A DNA stretch of 64,000 nt from contig CM077594.1 in NCBI GenBank assembly GCA_039654915.1, positions 48,685,001 to 48,749,000 of the forward strand, written 5' to 3'. Numbering within the stretch: the stretch's first letter is position 1; each line of letters opens with the position of its first letter. The notes below the pieces were generated by a model, which saw nothing but the letters and a program-made list of their open reading frames with translations, was not told the DNA's origin and ran no database searches. Of the stretch, positions 1-12,400 are shown one piece after another. Made by a program: the position numbers and the translations under genes. The stretch comes from Aquilaria yunnanensis (Eukaryota; Streptophyta; Magnoliopsida; Malvales; Thymelaeaceae).

Positions 1-878
1 TCTTCGGGCCCCTTAAGAGAGTAAGACTTAGAAAAATGCATGGCTATGCTCAGATGAGTTGATATACGATATCAATGTCATCAGTTTAAGTTCGTCCACT
101 AGGTAATCAAGAAACCAAAGATTGGGCTATACGAGAGTGACACATTCCATGTCTCCTGCTTAGTCTTGATATCTTGGACAAAGGGACAATGGCATATATC
201 GGTGAGGATCATAAAGGTTTAGTCGATTCACCGACAATCTTGTCACTTGAGTAGCAATGATGTGTTGCTAGACACCGCTCATTGCTTATGATCATAAATG
301 TGATTTATGATCATTGCCAACATGGCAAGAGCCTATTGGGTCACACACATAGAGCTATTTGGATCATTAGAGTGCAGGGGCTAATTATTTGGGTTATGGT
401 TTCACTTTAATTTCGTATTAATAATGGACGCAAGAGTTGAGCCATTATTAAGCCTGAAATTAAATCCTAATTGGATTAGGGCTTTGAAACCCATTAGGAC
501 TGGAAGTTGAGTCTCACTATAAATACAACTTCTAGTGAGAAATTCGCAGGTCTCCTTGCCCTAGCCTCCCAAAAGGATAGCCGCACTCTTCGCTTGCAAT
601 TCCTTGGAGGACGTAAGCTAGCACTGCGAGTGCAAGAGAAACGTATCTGTCGGGACGTGGTGGAAGCGTGGTGATCCTGAGAGGCTCGTGTAGATACCAT
701 AGAGAGCCTGAACACGTCAACTGTTCAGGTTTTGTGATTCAACTCTACAGTTGAGTGAGGGATCTCAACTAAAAATTAGGTACGAAAATTTTCGCACACC
801 TGGTTTACCCCGTTTCACTTGGATCCTAGAGGGTTTCGGTTAAATTCCGTTGCGCTGTTTGGCTCCCGAAACTCAACA
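1..878 (+). mobile_element. 5' LTR of Copia-A, left part outside the window
   Basis: The sequence matches the last 62% of the 1416-bp LTR of Copia-C. Base 1 corresponds to about LTR position 540. It contains the U3 inverted repeat, the TATA box TATAAATA at 518-525 and the family 3' end, here CTCAACA rather than CCCAACA. A Met-tRNA-type primer-binding site follows one base later, which identifies this as a 5' LTR. Confidence 0.95.
518..525 (+). promoter_or_regulatory. TATA box of the Copia-A 5' LTR
   Basis: TATAAATA lies at the same LTR offset as in Copia-C (54023-54030). Transcription would start about 30 bases downstream by the usual plant spacing; the start itself is inferred. Confidence 0.6.
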
Positions 879-879
879 G

Positions 880-891
880 TGGTATCAGAGC
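880..891 (+). other. Primer-binding site of Copia-A (initiator Met-tRNA type)
   Basis: TGGTATCAGAGC begins one base after the LTR end. This is the standard plant copia primer site complementary to the 3' end of initiator Met-tRNA, where minus-strand DNA synthesis starts. Confidence 0.93.
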
Positions 892-1531
892 TATTGGTGA
901 AACCCTAAATTGGGATTGAATGTTGAATCACATGATGTTATGTGTTCAGTTGTTTTTGCCATGATTAATTAGATTGATTCCTGATGCATGAAACCAGAAC
1001 TCCTAATAAACATATGACATAGATGAAGGAACAACATTAACTGGTTAATGAAATTAACCCGAAATTGATAGGTATCAGATACCTATATGGATTAGGATTC
1101 TTACAATAGTTTCAAAAATCCTAGCTTGGTTCGGATTCGGCCTATTCGGGCACCAACAATAAGGTATTTTTGGTGGCTCGAATGGAGGAGTCTCAGGTGC
1201 CTACTTGCAGAACCTCCGCCCGCTGATCGGCTAGCGGGACCGCCGTATGCGAAGAGCCACATAAATAAAAACTGGTTAATCAACGCGCGAAAATTGGCAT
1301 GCATCTTTGTTGAATGAGATTTGACATGATATGCTTATTGGTGTTTGAAGCATGGTGCATGGTTATAGCCCTTGATTGGTTGTACTTGTAAATACGGCCT
1401 GCGAGTCGTGCCTTCTCTTGTTACTCTCATGTATATTCTCTTCTCACCTTACTCCCCTCAAATGTAACTCGAGGTTTCTATTATTGATGTAATGGTGCAT
1501 TATGCGATCGTCCAAGGTGGTATGTCCAAGG
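892..1531 (+). mobile_element. Leader of Copia-A, first part
   Basis: This is untranslated leader homologous to 54397-55155 of Copia-C. It lacks about 120 bases that include the GC-rich hairpins (54716-54840 in Copia-C). It keeps one hairpin, CCCGCTGATCGGCTAGCGGG at about 1219-1238. The leader stops at 1531, where Copia-B inserted, and resumes at 8787. No coding region is supported here. Confidence 0.85.
1527..1531. other. Left target-site duplication of Copia-B (CAAGG)
   Basis: CAAGG directly precedes the Copia-B 5' LTR and is repeated directly after its 3' LTR at 8787-8791. A perfect 5-bp duplication is the mark of integrase-mediated insertion and pairs the two LTRs as one element. Confidence 0.92.
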
Positions 1532-2767
1532 TGTTAGTGTTGTCCCTAAAAAGCCAATCATGAGATGATTGTATTTTTGCACATTGAGTCATGATATTTT
1601 ATTGAGGCATTAATCCAGCAATTTTGTTTGTTGTTTTGTTTCTCTGTAACGTAATAAACATAATTGTAACCCTAGAATAATGATATTCTTAAACGTCCCA
1701 AGTCTAATATTATTGTGGAACGGGTTGCAATAATACATAATGACTAGCATATGTGGAGACTAATATGAGATATGTAATCTACATATGGGTACAAGTTGGA
1801 GAACTTGTGTACTGGACCGACCCACCATGAGAACACTTCATGGATCATTATATGAGTGTCATAAGTGATTCTCATAGTGATCATGGTATATGTAGTCCTT
1901 CGACCTAAGATCATCAAGGTTCCCTACATGTGAGTCACATACTTTGATACTTTCCTTTGTTGCTCGTAACTTAGTGAACTTGAAGGAGGTCATTGGGTAT
2001 GTCACATATCATGCAGAGGGATTTGTATGATCAAGATGGGATTTGTCCCTCCTATGTAACGGGAGTGATATATTTGGGCCCTTTGATAGAGTGAGACTTA
2101 GAAAATGCATGGCCATGCTCCGATGAGTTGATATATGATATCAATGTCGTCAGTTTAAGTTGGTCTACTCGGTAATCAAGAAACCAAAGATTGGGCTATA
2201 CGAGAGTGACACATTCCATGTCTCGTGCTTAGTCTTGATATCTTGGACAAAGGGACAATGGCATATATCGGTGATGATCATAAAGGTTTAGTCGATTCCC
2301 CAACAATCTTGTCACTTGGGTAGCAATGATGTGTTGCTAGACACCGCTCATTGCTTATGATCATAAATGTGATTTATGATCATTGCCAACATGGCAAGAG
2401 CCTATTGGGTCGCACACATAGAGCTATTTGGATCATTAGAGTGCATGGGCTAATTATTTGGGTTATGGTTTCACTTTAATTTCGTATTAATAATGGGCCA
2501 AGGAGTTGAGCCATTATTAAGCCCGAAATTAAATCCTAATTGGGTTAGGGCTTTGAAACCCATTAGGCCTGGAAGTTGAGTCTCACTATAAATACAACTT
2601 TTAAGTGAGAAATTCGGAGGTCTCCTTGCCCTAGCCTCCCAAAAGGACAGCCGCACTCTTCTCTTGCAATTCCTTGGAGGACGCAAGCTAGCACTGCGAG
2701 CGCAAGAGAAACGCATCTGCCGGGACATGGTGGAAGCGTGGTGATCCTGAGAAGCTCGTGTCGATAT
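1532..2767 (+). mobile_element. 5' LTR of Copia-B, 3' end deleted
   Basis: It begins TGTTAGTGTTG like every LTR of the family. It runs through the TATA box near 2589 and breaks off at 2763-2768, about 180 bases before the LTR end. After a short filler (2763-2793) the sequence resumes inside the leader at a point matching 55194 of Copia-C. Confidence 0.93.
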
Positions 2768-3406
2768 TCTCATTGGCTTGAGATTATTCTCAGCGAGCTT
2801 GTGAAGACTCTTTTCTTTTCTTAGGCTTTTATGATATTCTCATTGGCTTGAGATTATCGCATAGTTTGGGCTATAACCATGTCACGTTTATTTCTTGTAA
2901 GCATGAGATGCATGTTTTATATTTGTATGTGATGCATGTATAAGACAACCGAAGATAACAAATTGGTGAGATCAAACGAAAAAATCCCTCAAACAAATAT
3001 TAATTCATAAATGTGATGTCTTCCAAATGTTGGCACTCGTCAAGACTTTGATTGACATTAGGTGGGTTTGCCAAAGTAAAGCACCTATGTTCATCTTGGT
3101 AAGGCGCGATGGGATAAAAGTGATATCCAAACTGCTAACTTTGGGTTCGACTTAACTAAGTCATCCTAATAGGATTAGGGACTTAGAGGCATAGAGTTGG
3201 GTTTAAGTTCATGAGATGAGCTTGGACAAGTGTTGTTTACCCAACTATCCAAGAGTTGCATGGGATGCAATTGGCAAGGAGTTCCGAAATAATATCGAGG
3301 GTTATTATTTTGATGAAAATAGTGGGAGTATCGTTTAATAAAAGTCCTTATTAAATGAATTAAAATACATGACTCTTACATTGCATATTTACTGTTGTAG
3401 ATAACC

Positions 3407-6400
3407 ATGGCACAAAACACATCGACACTTTCGTTGCGATCGATCCTGATAAGGAAAAACTGAATGGGACCAACTTTCTCAAATGGTACCGAAACTTGAG
3501 GATAGTCCTCAAGCAAGAGAGAAAGGCCTATGTCCTAGAGCAGCCCATTCCGAATGAGCCTGCTGCCACTGCTCCAAGAGCTGAAAGGGATGCTCACAAG
3601 AGGCATTCTGATGATGCTTTGGATGTTGCATGCCTCATGCTTATTACCATGGAATCTGAGCTTCAGAAGCAACATGAGAACATGAGGGTGTTCAATATGA
3701 TCGAACATCTCAAAATGCTTTTCCAAGAGCAAGCTAGGCATGAGAGGTTTGAGACCTCTAAGGCATTGTTTTAGTGCAAGATGTCTGAGGGAAGTCTCGT
3801 GGGTCCTCATGTGCTCAAGATGATTGGGTACATTGAGAATCTTGAGAATTTGGGATTTGCTCTTCAGAAAGAGTTGGCTATTGATGTAGTCTTGCAATCG
3901 TTGTCTGAAAGCTACAGTCAGTTCGTCATGAACTATAACATGAACGACCTAGACAAGTCCCTCCCTGAATTGCTCAACATGTTGAGAACTGCTGAGCAAA
4001 ACCTTAAGAAGGCTAAGCCCATTTTGATGGTTCAAAAAGGCAAGGGAAAAGGAAAAGCCAACAAGAAGAAGGATAAAGCTAATGGAAAGTCCAATGCTAG
4101 TTCTTCTTCAGCTGCACTGAAACCAAAGGGTGGTATGGCAAAGGAAGGGGAGTGCTTCCATTGTAAGCAACCTGGACACTGGAAGCGCAACTGTAAGCTC
4201 TATCTTGAAGAACTTGCTAAGGAAAAGGGAAGTAAGACTTCCACTTCAGGTATTTTTGTTATAGAGGCTAACTTTTCTACTTCCTCATCTTGGGAATTGG
4301 ATACTGGATGTGGATCTCACATTTGTGCAAATGTGCAGGATCTAAGTAGAAGTAGAAGATTGGCCCGAGGTGAAGTGGACCTACGTGTTGGAAATGGAGC
4401 AAGGGTTGCTGCCTTAGCCATAGGGACTTATGTTCTCACTTTACCTAGTGGATTAGTTTTAGAATTAGACAACTACTACTTTGTGCCTACTATTAGTAGA
4501 AATTTGATTTCTGTTTCTTGTTTGGACAAGAAGGGTTTTTCATTTATAATAAAGGACAAATGTTGTTCTATTTATTTGAATGAATTCTTTTATGGTAGTG
4601 CTCAACTTAGCAATGGGTTGTATGTTCTAGGCCTTCAAGATCCAATCTATAATGTGAATACCAAGAAGGTCAAATTAAATGATTCAAACTCGACCTATCT
4701 CTGGCACTATCGGTTGGGCCATATAAATGAGACCCGCATATCCAAGCTCCATAAGGATGGACTCTTGGACTCATTTGATTTTGAATCATATGAGACATGT
4801 GAGCCATGTTTGTTAGGCAAGATGACCAAAGCCCCATTCACAGGGCAAAGTGAAAGGGCTAATGACTTACTAGGACTCATACATAGTGATGTATGTGGCC
4901 CATTGTCTACACAAGCTAGATGAGGTTTCCAATACTTCATTACTTTCACTGATGACTTCAGCAGATATGGCTATGTGTATCTTATGAGACACAAGTCAGA
5001 ATCCTTTGAAAAGTTCAAAGAATTCAACAATGAAGTAGAGAATCAACTCGGGAAGAGTATCAAAGTGCTTCGATCAGATCGAGGTGGAGAGTACTTGGAT
5101 CTAGAATTCCTTGACTATCTGAAGGAGTGTGGTATAGTATCACAACTCACTCCACCAAGCACACCTCAATGGAATGGTGTTTCTGAAAGGAGAAATCGAA
5201 CTCTGTTAGACATGGTTCGCTCCATGATGAGTCAAGCTGACCTTCCAAACTCCTTTTGGGGACATGCTCTAGAGACAGCTGCTTTTACACTAAACCGAGT
5301 TCCATCTAAATCGATTCAAAAGACACCATATGAGATATGGAGTGGGAGGCGTCCCAATTTGTCTTTTATGAAGATTTGGGGCTGTGACGCTTATGTGAAA
5401 CGTCAATCCTCTGACAAACTAGGGCCCAAATCTCAAAAATGCCTTTTTGTTGGGTATCCCAAAGAAACAAAGGGTTACTATTTCTACAATCCCTCTGAGA
5501 AAAAAGTTTTTGTTGCTCGAACTGGTGTCTTTTTGGAGAAAGAGTTTATCTCTAAAGGAACTAGTGGGGGGAAATTAGAACTTGAACAAATTCAAGAACA
5601 ACAAGGAGACATCGAACCTGAAATGGAACCTGAACAGACACCACAAGATGTTGTGGTTCAAGAGTCTGTTCCTGTAGCACAGAGCCCACGTAGGACTGGT
5701 AGTATTCGGCGTGAGCCCGAGAGATATGGATTTCTCATGACTCACACCGGTGATGTGATGCTCATGGATCAAGATGAGCCCACAACCTACCAACAAGCTA
5801 TGTCGGGGCCTGACTCTGAGAAGTGGCTAGTGGGCTTGAAATTCGAGATGGAATCCATGTATGTAAACCAAGTATGGACTTTGGTTGACCCACCTGAAGG
5901 GGTAAAACCCATAGGGTGCAAATGGGTTTTCAAGAAGAAACCTGACATGGATGGTAATGTGATTACCTTTAAGGGACGATTGGTCGCAAAAGGTTTCAAG
6001 CAAATTCATGGTATTGACTATGATGAAACTTTTTCACCAGTTGCTATGCTTAAATCCATCCGAATTTTGTTTGCTATTGCTGAACACTATGACTATGAGA
6101 TAAGGCAAATGGATGTCAAAACAGCATTCCTAAACGGAAAGCTACTTGAGGATGTGTACATGACACAACCTGAGGGTTTTGTCACTCCTGAGAATGCCAA
6201 TAAAGTGTGCAAGTTGCAAAGGTCCATTTATGGACTGAAGCAAGATTCTCGAAGTTGGAATCTTCATTTTGATGATGCAATCAAAGAGTTTGGTTTTATC
6301 AAAAATGAAGATGAACCTTGTGTCTACAAGAAGGTTAGTGGGAGCGGTATTGTCTTCTTGGTGTTGTATATAGATGACATACTACTCATCAGGAATGACA

Positions 6401-7296
6401 TTCCTGAGCTATAGTCTGTGAAGACTTGGCTAGGGAAATGTTTCTATATGAAGGACTTGGGTGAAGCAGCCTATGTGTTAGGCATCAGGATCTATAGAGA
6501 TAGATCTAGAAAGCTTCTTGGCCTAAGTCAAAGTACATATATTGACAAGGTGCTAAAGAGGTTTAGCATGCAAGATTCCAAGAAAGGATTTTTTCCCATG
6601 TCACATGGTATCACTCTTTCTAGATCTGAGTGTCCGAGTACAACCGAGGAGAGAGAGCGCATGAGTAAGATTCCATATGCCTCAGCAATTGGATCTATCA
6701 TGTATCCCATGATATGTACTCATCTCGATGTCTCATATGCTTTGAGCATGACGAGTAGGTACCAATCGAACCCCGGTGAAAGTCACTGGACAGCTGTTAA
6801 GAACATCCTTAAGTACTTACGAAGGACTAACGATGCATTCTTGGTCTTTGGAGGTGAAGATCAGCTCGTTGTAAGGGGTTACACCGATGCAAGCTTCCAA
6901 TCCGATAAGGATGATTTTAGATCGCAATCTGGTTATGTGTTTTGTATTAGTGGTGGTGCTGTGAGCTGGAAGAGTTCAAACCAAGAGACAGTAGCTGACT
7001 CTACAATAGAATCTGAGTACATTGCTGCCTCTGATGCTGCGAAGAAGGCAGTTTGGATCAAGAAGTTCATCACTGAACTTGGAGTGGTTCCAAGCATTGT
7101 CGACCCGATAGAGCTCTATTGTGACAACAATGGAGCAATCGCACAGGCTAAGGAACCTCGATCTCACCAGCGATCCAAACACATACTCCGACGCTATCAT
7201 CTCAACAGGGAGATCATCGAGAGGGGTGATGTAAGGATATGCAGGACTTCGACAGACAGCAACATTGCTGATCCACTGACAAAGCCCCTTACATAG
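3407..7296 (+). pseudogene. Copia-B gag-pol polyprotein, disabled
   Basis: In its intact form this is a copia polyprotein in the order gag, protease, integrase, reverse transcriptase, RNase H, which would copy and insert the element. The ATG at 3407 matches the Copia-C start. A 1-base deletion near 3450 shifts the frame. Later stops are TAG 3772-3774, TGA 4921-4923, TAG 6412-6414 and TAG 7294-7296. Recognisable parts are the zinc knuckle CFHCKQPGHWKRNC (about 4153-4194), protease LDTGCGS, integrase DVCGP and SDRGGEY, reverse transcriptase YIDD (Val to Ile in the usual YVDD) and RNase H YTDASF. Unlike Copia-C, the zinc knuckle has all four ligands. No full-length product is possible. Confidence 0.95.
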
Positions 7297-7371
7297 CAGA
7301 AGCATGATAGCCATTCTACGTCCATCGGTATTAGATACATCAATGATTGGCTTTTAGTGCAAGTGGGAGAT

Positions 7372-8786
7372 TGTTAGTGTTGCGCCCAAAAAGCCAATCA
7401 TGAGATGATTGTATTTTTGCACATTAAGTCATGATATTTTATTGAGGCATTAATCCAGCAATTTCGTTTGTTGTTTTGTTTCTCCGTAACGTAATAAACA
7501 TAATTGTAACCCTAGAATAATGATATTCTTAAACGTCCCAAGTCTAATATTATTGTGGAACGGGTTGCAATAATACATAATGACTAGCATATGTGGAGAC
7601 TAATATGAGATATGTAATCTACATATGGGTACAAGTTGGAGAACTTGTGTACTGGACCGACCCACCATGAGAACACTTCATGGATCATTATATGAGTGTC
7701 ATAAGTGATTCTCATATTGATCATGGTATATGTAGTCCTTCGACCTAAGATCATCAAGGTTCCCTACATGTGAGTCACATACTTTGATACTTTCCTTTGT
7801 TGCTCGTAACTTAGTGAACTTGAAGGAGGTCATTGGGTATGTCACATATCATGCGGAGGGATTTGTATGATCAAGATGGGATTTGTCCCTCCTATGTAAC
7901 GGGAGTGATATCTTTGGGCCCCTTGATAGAGTGAGACTTAGAAAATGCATGGCCATGCTCCGATGAGTTGATATATGATATCAATGTCGTCAGTTTAAGT
8001 TGGTCTACTCGGTAATCAAGAAACCAAAGATTGGGCTATATGAGAGTGACACATTCCATGTCTCGTGCTTAGTCTTGATATCTTGGACAAAGGGACAATG
8101 GCATATATCGGTGATGATCATAAGGTTTAGTCAATTCATCGACAATCTTGTCACTTGGGTAGCAATGATGTGTTGCTAGACACCGCTCATTGCTTATGAT
8201 CATAAATGTGATTTATGATCATTGCCAACGTGGTAAGAGCCTATTGGGTCGCACACATAGAGCTATTTGGATCATTAGAGTGCATGGGCTAATTATTTGG
8301 GTTATGGTTTCACTTTAATTTCGTATTAATAATGGGTCAAGGAGTTGAGCCATTATTAAGCCCGAAATTAAATCCTAATTGGATTAGGGCTTTGAAACCC
8401 ATTAGGCCTGGAAGTTGAGTCTCACTATAAATACAACTTTTAAGTGAGAAATTTGGAGGTCTCCTTGCCCTAGCCTCCCAAAAGGACAACCGCACTCTTC
8501 CCTTGCAATTCCTTGGAGGACACAAGCTAGCACTGCGAGCGCAAGAGAAACGCATCTGCCGGGACATGGTGGAAGTGTGGTGATCCTGAGAAGCTCGTGT
8601 CGATACCATAGAGAGCCTGAACACATCAACTGTTCAGGTTTTGTGATTCCACTCTACAGTTGAGTGAGAGATCTCAACCGAAAATTTGGTATGAAATTTT
8701 TGAACACCCGGTTTACCAATTTTTACTTGGATCCTGGAGGGTTTCGGTTAAATTCCGCTGCGCTGTTTGGCTCCCGAAACCCAACA
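7372..8786 (+). mobile_element. 3' LTR of Copia-B
   Basis: It is 1415 bp, from TGTTAG to CCCAACA, and is preceded by the polypurine tract AAGTGGGAGA. The CAAGG target duplication follows at 8787-8791. It carries variants shared with the 1532 LTR (for example AAACGTCCCAAGTCTAATA) that other copies lack, confirming the pairing. Confidence 0.96.
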
Positions 8787-9466
8787 CAAGGATCATCCAA
8801 GGTGGTATGTCCAAGGAGGTGAAAACAAAAGGGCAACCAAGAAAGGAAGAGAAGGAGCTTGTGAAGACTCTTTTCTTTTCTTAGGCTTTTATGATATTCT
8901 CATTGGCTTGAGATTATCGCATAGTTTGGGCTATAACCATGTCACGTTTATTTCTTGTAAGCATGAGATGCATGTTTTATATTTGTATGTGATGCATGTA
9001 TAAGACAACCGAAGATAACAAATTGGTGAGATCAAACGAAAAAATCCCTCAAACAAATATTAATTCATAAATGTGATGTCTTCCAAATGTTGGCACTCGT
9101 CAAGACTTTGATTGACATTAGGTGGGTTTCCCAAAGTAAAGCACCTATGTTCATCTTGGTAAGGCGCGATGGGATAATAGTGATATCCAAACTGCTAACT
9201 TTGGGTTCGACTTAACTAAGTCATCCTAATAGGATTAAGGACTTAGAGGCATAGAGTTGGGTTTAAGTTCATGAGATGAGCTTGGACAAGTGTTGTTCAC
9301 CCAACTATCCAAGAGTTGCATGGGATGCAATTGGCAAGGAGTTCCGAAATAATATCGAGGGTTATTATTTTGAGGAAAATAGTGGGAGTATCGTTTAATA
9401 AAAGTCCTTATTAAATGAATTAAAATACATGACTCTTACATTGCATATTTACTGTTGTAGATAACC
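8787..9466 (+). mobile_element. Leader of Copia-A, second part
   Basis: This continues the Copia-A leader after Copia-B. It starts with the target duplication and a second copy of the segment GATCNTCCAAGGTGGTATGT, also present just left of Copia-B (about 1506-1525), so the target carried a short tandem duplication. It ends with the likely splice acceptor TGTTGTAG six bases before the ATG. It lacks about 107 bases found in Copia-C at about 55680-55787. Confidence 0.85.
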
Positions 9467-12400
9467 ATGGCACAAAACACATCAACACTTTCGTTGCGAT
9501 CGATCCTTGAGAAGGAAAAACTGAATGGGACCAACTTTCTCAAATGGTACCGAAACTTGAGGATAGTCCTCAAGCAAGAGAGAAAGGCCTATGTCCTAGA
9601 GCAGCCCATTACGAATGAGCCTGCTGCCACTGCTCCAAGAGCTGAAAGGGATGCTCACAAGAGGCATTCTGATGATGCTTTGGATGTTGCATGCCTCATG
9701 CTTATTACCATGGAATCTGAGCTTCAGAAGCAACATGAGAACATGAGGGTGTTCAATATGATCGAACATCTCAAAATGCTTTCCCAAGAGCAAGCTAGGC
9801 ATGAGAGGTTTGAGACCTCTAAGGCATTGTTTCAGTGCAAGATGTCTGAGGGAAGTCCCGTGGGTCCTCTTGAGCTCAAGATGATTGGGTACTTTGAGAA
9901 TCTTGAGAATTTGGGATTTGCTCTTCAGAAAGAGTTTGCTATTGATGTAGTCTTGCAATTGTTGCCTGAAAGCTACAGTCAGTTCGTCATGAACTATAAC
10001 ATGAATGACCTAGACAAGTCCCTCCCTGAATTGCTCAATATGTTAAGAACTCCTGAGCAAATCCTTAAGAAGGCTAAGCCCATTTTGATGGTTCAAAAGG
10101 GCAAAGGAAAGGGAAAAGCCAACAAGAAGAAGGATAAAGCTAATGGAAAGTCTAATGCTAATTCTTCTTTAGCTACACTGAAACCAAAGGGTGGTGTGGC
10201 AAAGGAAGGGGAGTGCTTCCATTGTAAGCAACCTGGACACTGGAAGCGCAACTGTAAGCTCTATCTTGAAGAACTTGCTAAGGAAAAGGGAAGTAAGACT
10301 TCCACTTCAGGTATTCTAGTTACAGAGGCTAACTTTTCTACTTCCTCATCTTGGGTATTGGATACTGGATGTGGATCTCACATTTGTGCAAATGTGCAGG
10401 ATCTAAATAGAAGTAGAAGATTGGCCCTAGGTGAAGTGGACCTACGTGTTGGAAATGGAGCAAGGGTTGCTGCCTTAGCCGTAGGGACTTATGTTCTCAC
10501 TTTACCTGGTGGATTAGTTTTAGAATTAGACAACTGCTATTTTGTGCCTACTGTTAGTAGAAATTTCATTTATGTTTCTTGTTTGGACAAGAAAGGTTTT
10601 TCATTTATAATAAAGGACAAATGTTGTTCTATTTATTTGAATGAAATCTTTTATGGTAGTGCTCAACTTGGCAATGGGTTGTATGTTCTAGGCCTCGAAG
10701 ATCCAATCTATAATATGAATACCAAGAAGGTCAGATTAAATGATTCGAACCCGACCTATCTCTGGCACTATCATTTGGGCCATATAAATGAGACTCACAT
10801 ATCCAAGCTCCATAAGGATGGACTCTTGGACTCATTTGATTTTGAATCATATGAGACATGTGAGCCATGTTTGTTGGGCAAGATGACCAAAGCCCCATTC
10901 ACAGGGCAAAGTGAAAGGGCTAATGACTTACTAGGACTCATACATAGTGATGTATGTGGCCCTATCTCTACACAAGCTAGAGGAGGTTTCCAATACTTCC
11001 TTACTTTCATTGATGACTTAAGTAGATATGGCAATGTGTATCTCATGAGATACAAGTCAGAATCCTTTGAAAAGTTCAAAGAATTCAACAATGAAGTAGA
11101 GAATCAACTCGGGAAGAGTATTAAAGTGCTTCGATCAGATCGAGGTGGAGAGTACTTGGATTGAGAATTCCTTGACTATCTGAAGGAGTGTGGTATAGTA
11201 TCACAACTCACTCCATGAGGTACACCTCAATGGAATGGTGTATCTGAAAGGAGAAATCGAACTCTGTTAGACATGGTTCGCTCTATGATGAGTCAAGCTG
11301 ACCTTCCAAACTCCTTTTGGGGACATGCTCTAGAGACAGTTGCTTTTACACTAATCCGAGTTCCATCTAAATCGGTTCAAAAGACACCATATGAGATATG
11401 GAGTGGGAGGCGTCCCAATTTGTCTTTTATGAAGATTTGGGGCTGTGACGCTTATGTGAAACATGAATCCTCTGACAAACTAGGGCCCAAATCTCAAAAA
11501 TGCCTTTTTGTTGGGTATCCCAAAGAAACAAAGGGTTACTATTTCTACAATCCTTCTGAGCAAAAAGTGTTTGTTGCTCGAACTGGTGTCTTTTCGGAGA
11601 AAGAGTTTATCTCTAATGGAACTAGTGGGAGGAAAGTAGAACTTGAAGAAATTCAAGAACAACAAGGAGACATCGAACCTGAAATGGAACCTGAACAGAC
11701 ACCGCAAGATGTTGTTCAAGAGTCTGTTCCTGTAGCACAGAGCCCACGTAGGTCTGGTAGGATTCGGCGTGAGCCCGAGAGATATGGATTTCTCGTGACT
11801 CACACCGGTGATGTGATGCTCATGGATCAGGATGAGCCCACAACCTACCAGCAAGCTATGTCGGGGCCTGACTCTGAGAAATGGCTAGTGGGCATGATAT
11901 TCGAGATGGAATCCATGTATGAAAACCAAGTATGGACTTTGGTTGACCCACCTGAAGAGGTAAAACCCATAGGGTGCCAATGGGTTTTCAAGAAGAAAAC
12001 TGACATGGATGCTAATGTGATTACCATTAAGGGATGATTGGTTGCAAAAGGTTTCAAGCAAATTCATGGTGTTGACTATGATGAAACTTTTTCACCAATT
12101 GCTATGCTTAAATCCATCCAAATTTTGTTTGCTATTGCTGCACACTATGATTATGAGATATGGCAAATGGATGTCAAAACTGCATTCCTAAATGGAAAGC
12201 TACTTGAGGATGTGAACATGGAACAACCTGAGGGTTTTGTCACTCCTGAGAATGCCAATAAAGTGTGCAAGTTGCAAAGGTCCATTTATGGACTGAAGCA
12301 AGCTTCTCAAAGTTTGAATCTTTGTTTTGGTGATGCAATCAAAGAGTTTGGTTTTATCAAAAATGAAGATGAACCTTGTGTCTACAAGAAGGCTAGTGGG

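Larger units (their letters stand above)
1532..8786 (+). mobile_element. Copia-B: copia element nested in the leader of Copia-A
   Basis: Its LTRs lie at 1532-2767 (3' end lost) and 7372-8786, flanked by CAAGG on both sides. A deletion from the 5' LTR U5 region into the leader removed the primer-binding site and most of the leader. The polyprotein (3407-7296) has one frameshift and four in-frame stops. The two LTRs share family-specific variants but differ at about 20 positions by eye, mostly transitions, so the insertion is clearly older than Copia-C. The element is dead both in cis, with no primer site, and in coding. Confidence 0.95.

Noticed and set aside
3535..3897. Antisense frames of about 120 codons within the copia gag (also 9596-9958 and 56038-56424)
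   Set aside because: These are shadows of the gag frame on the opposite strand, conserved only because the sense strand is.
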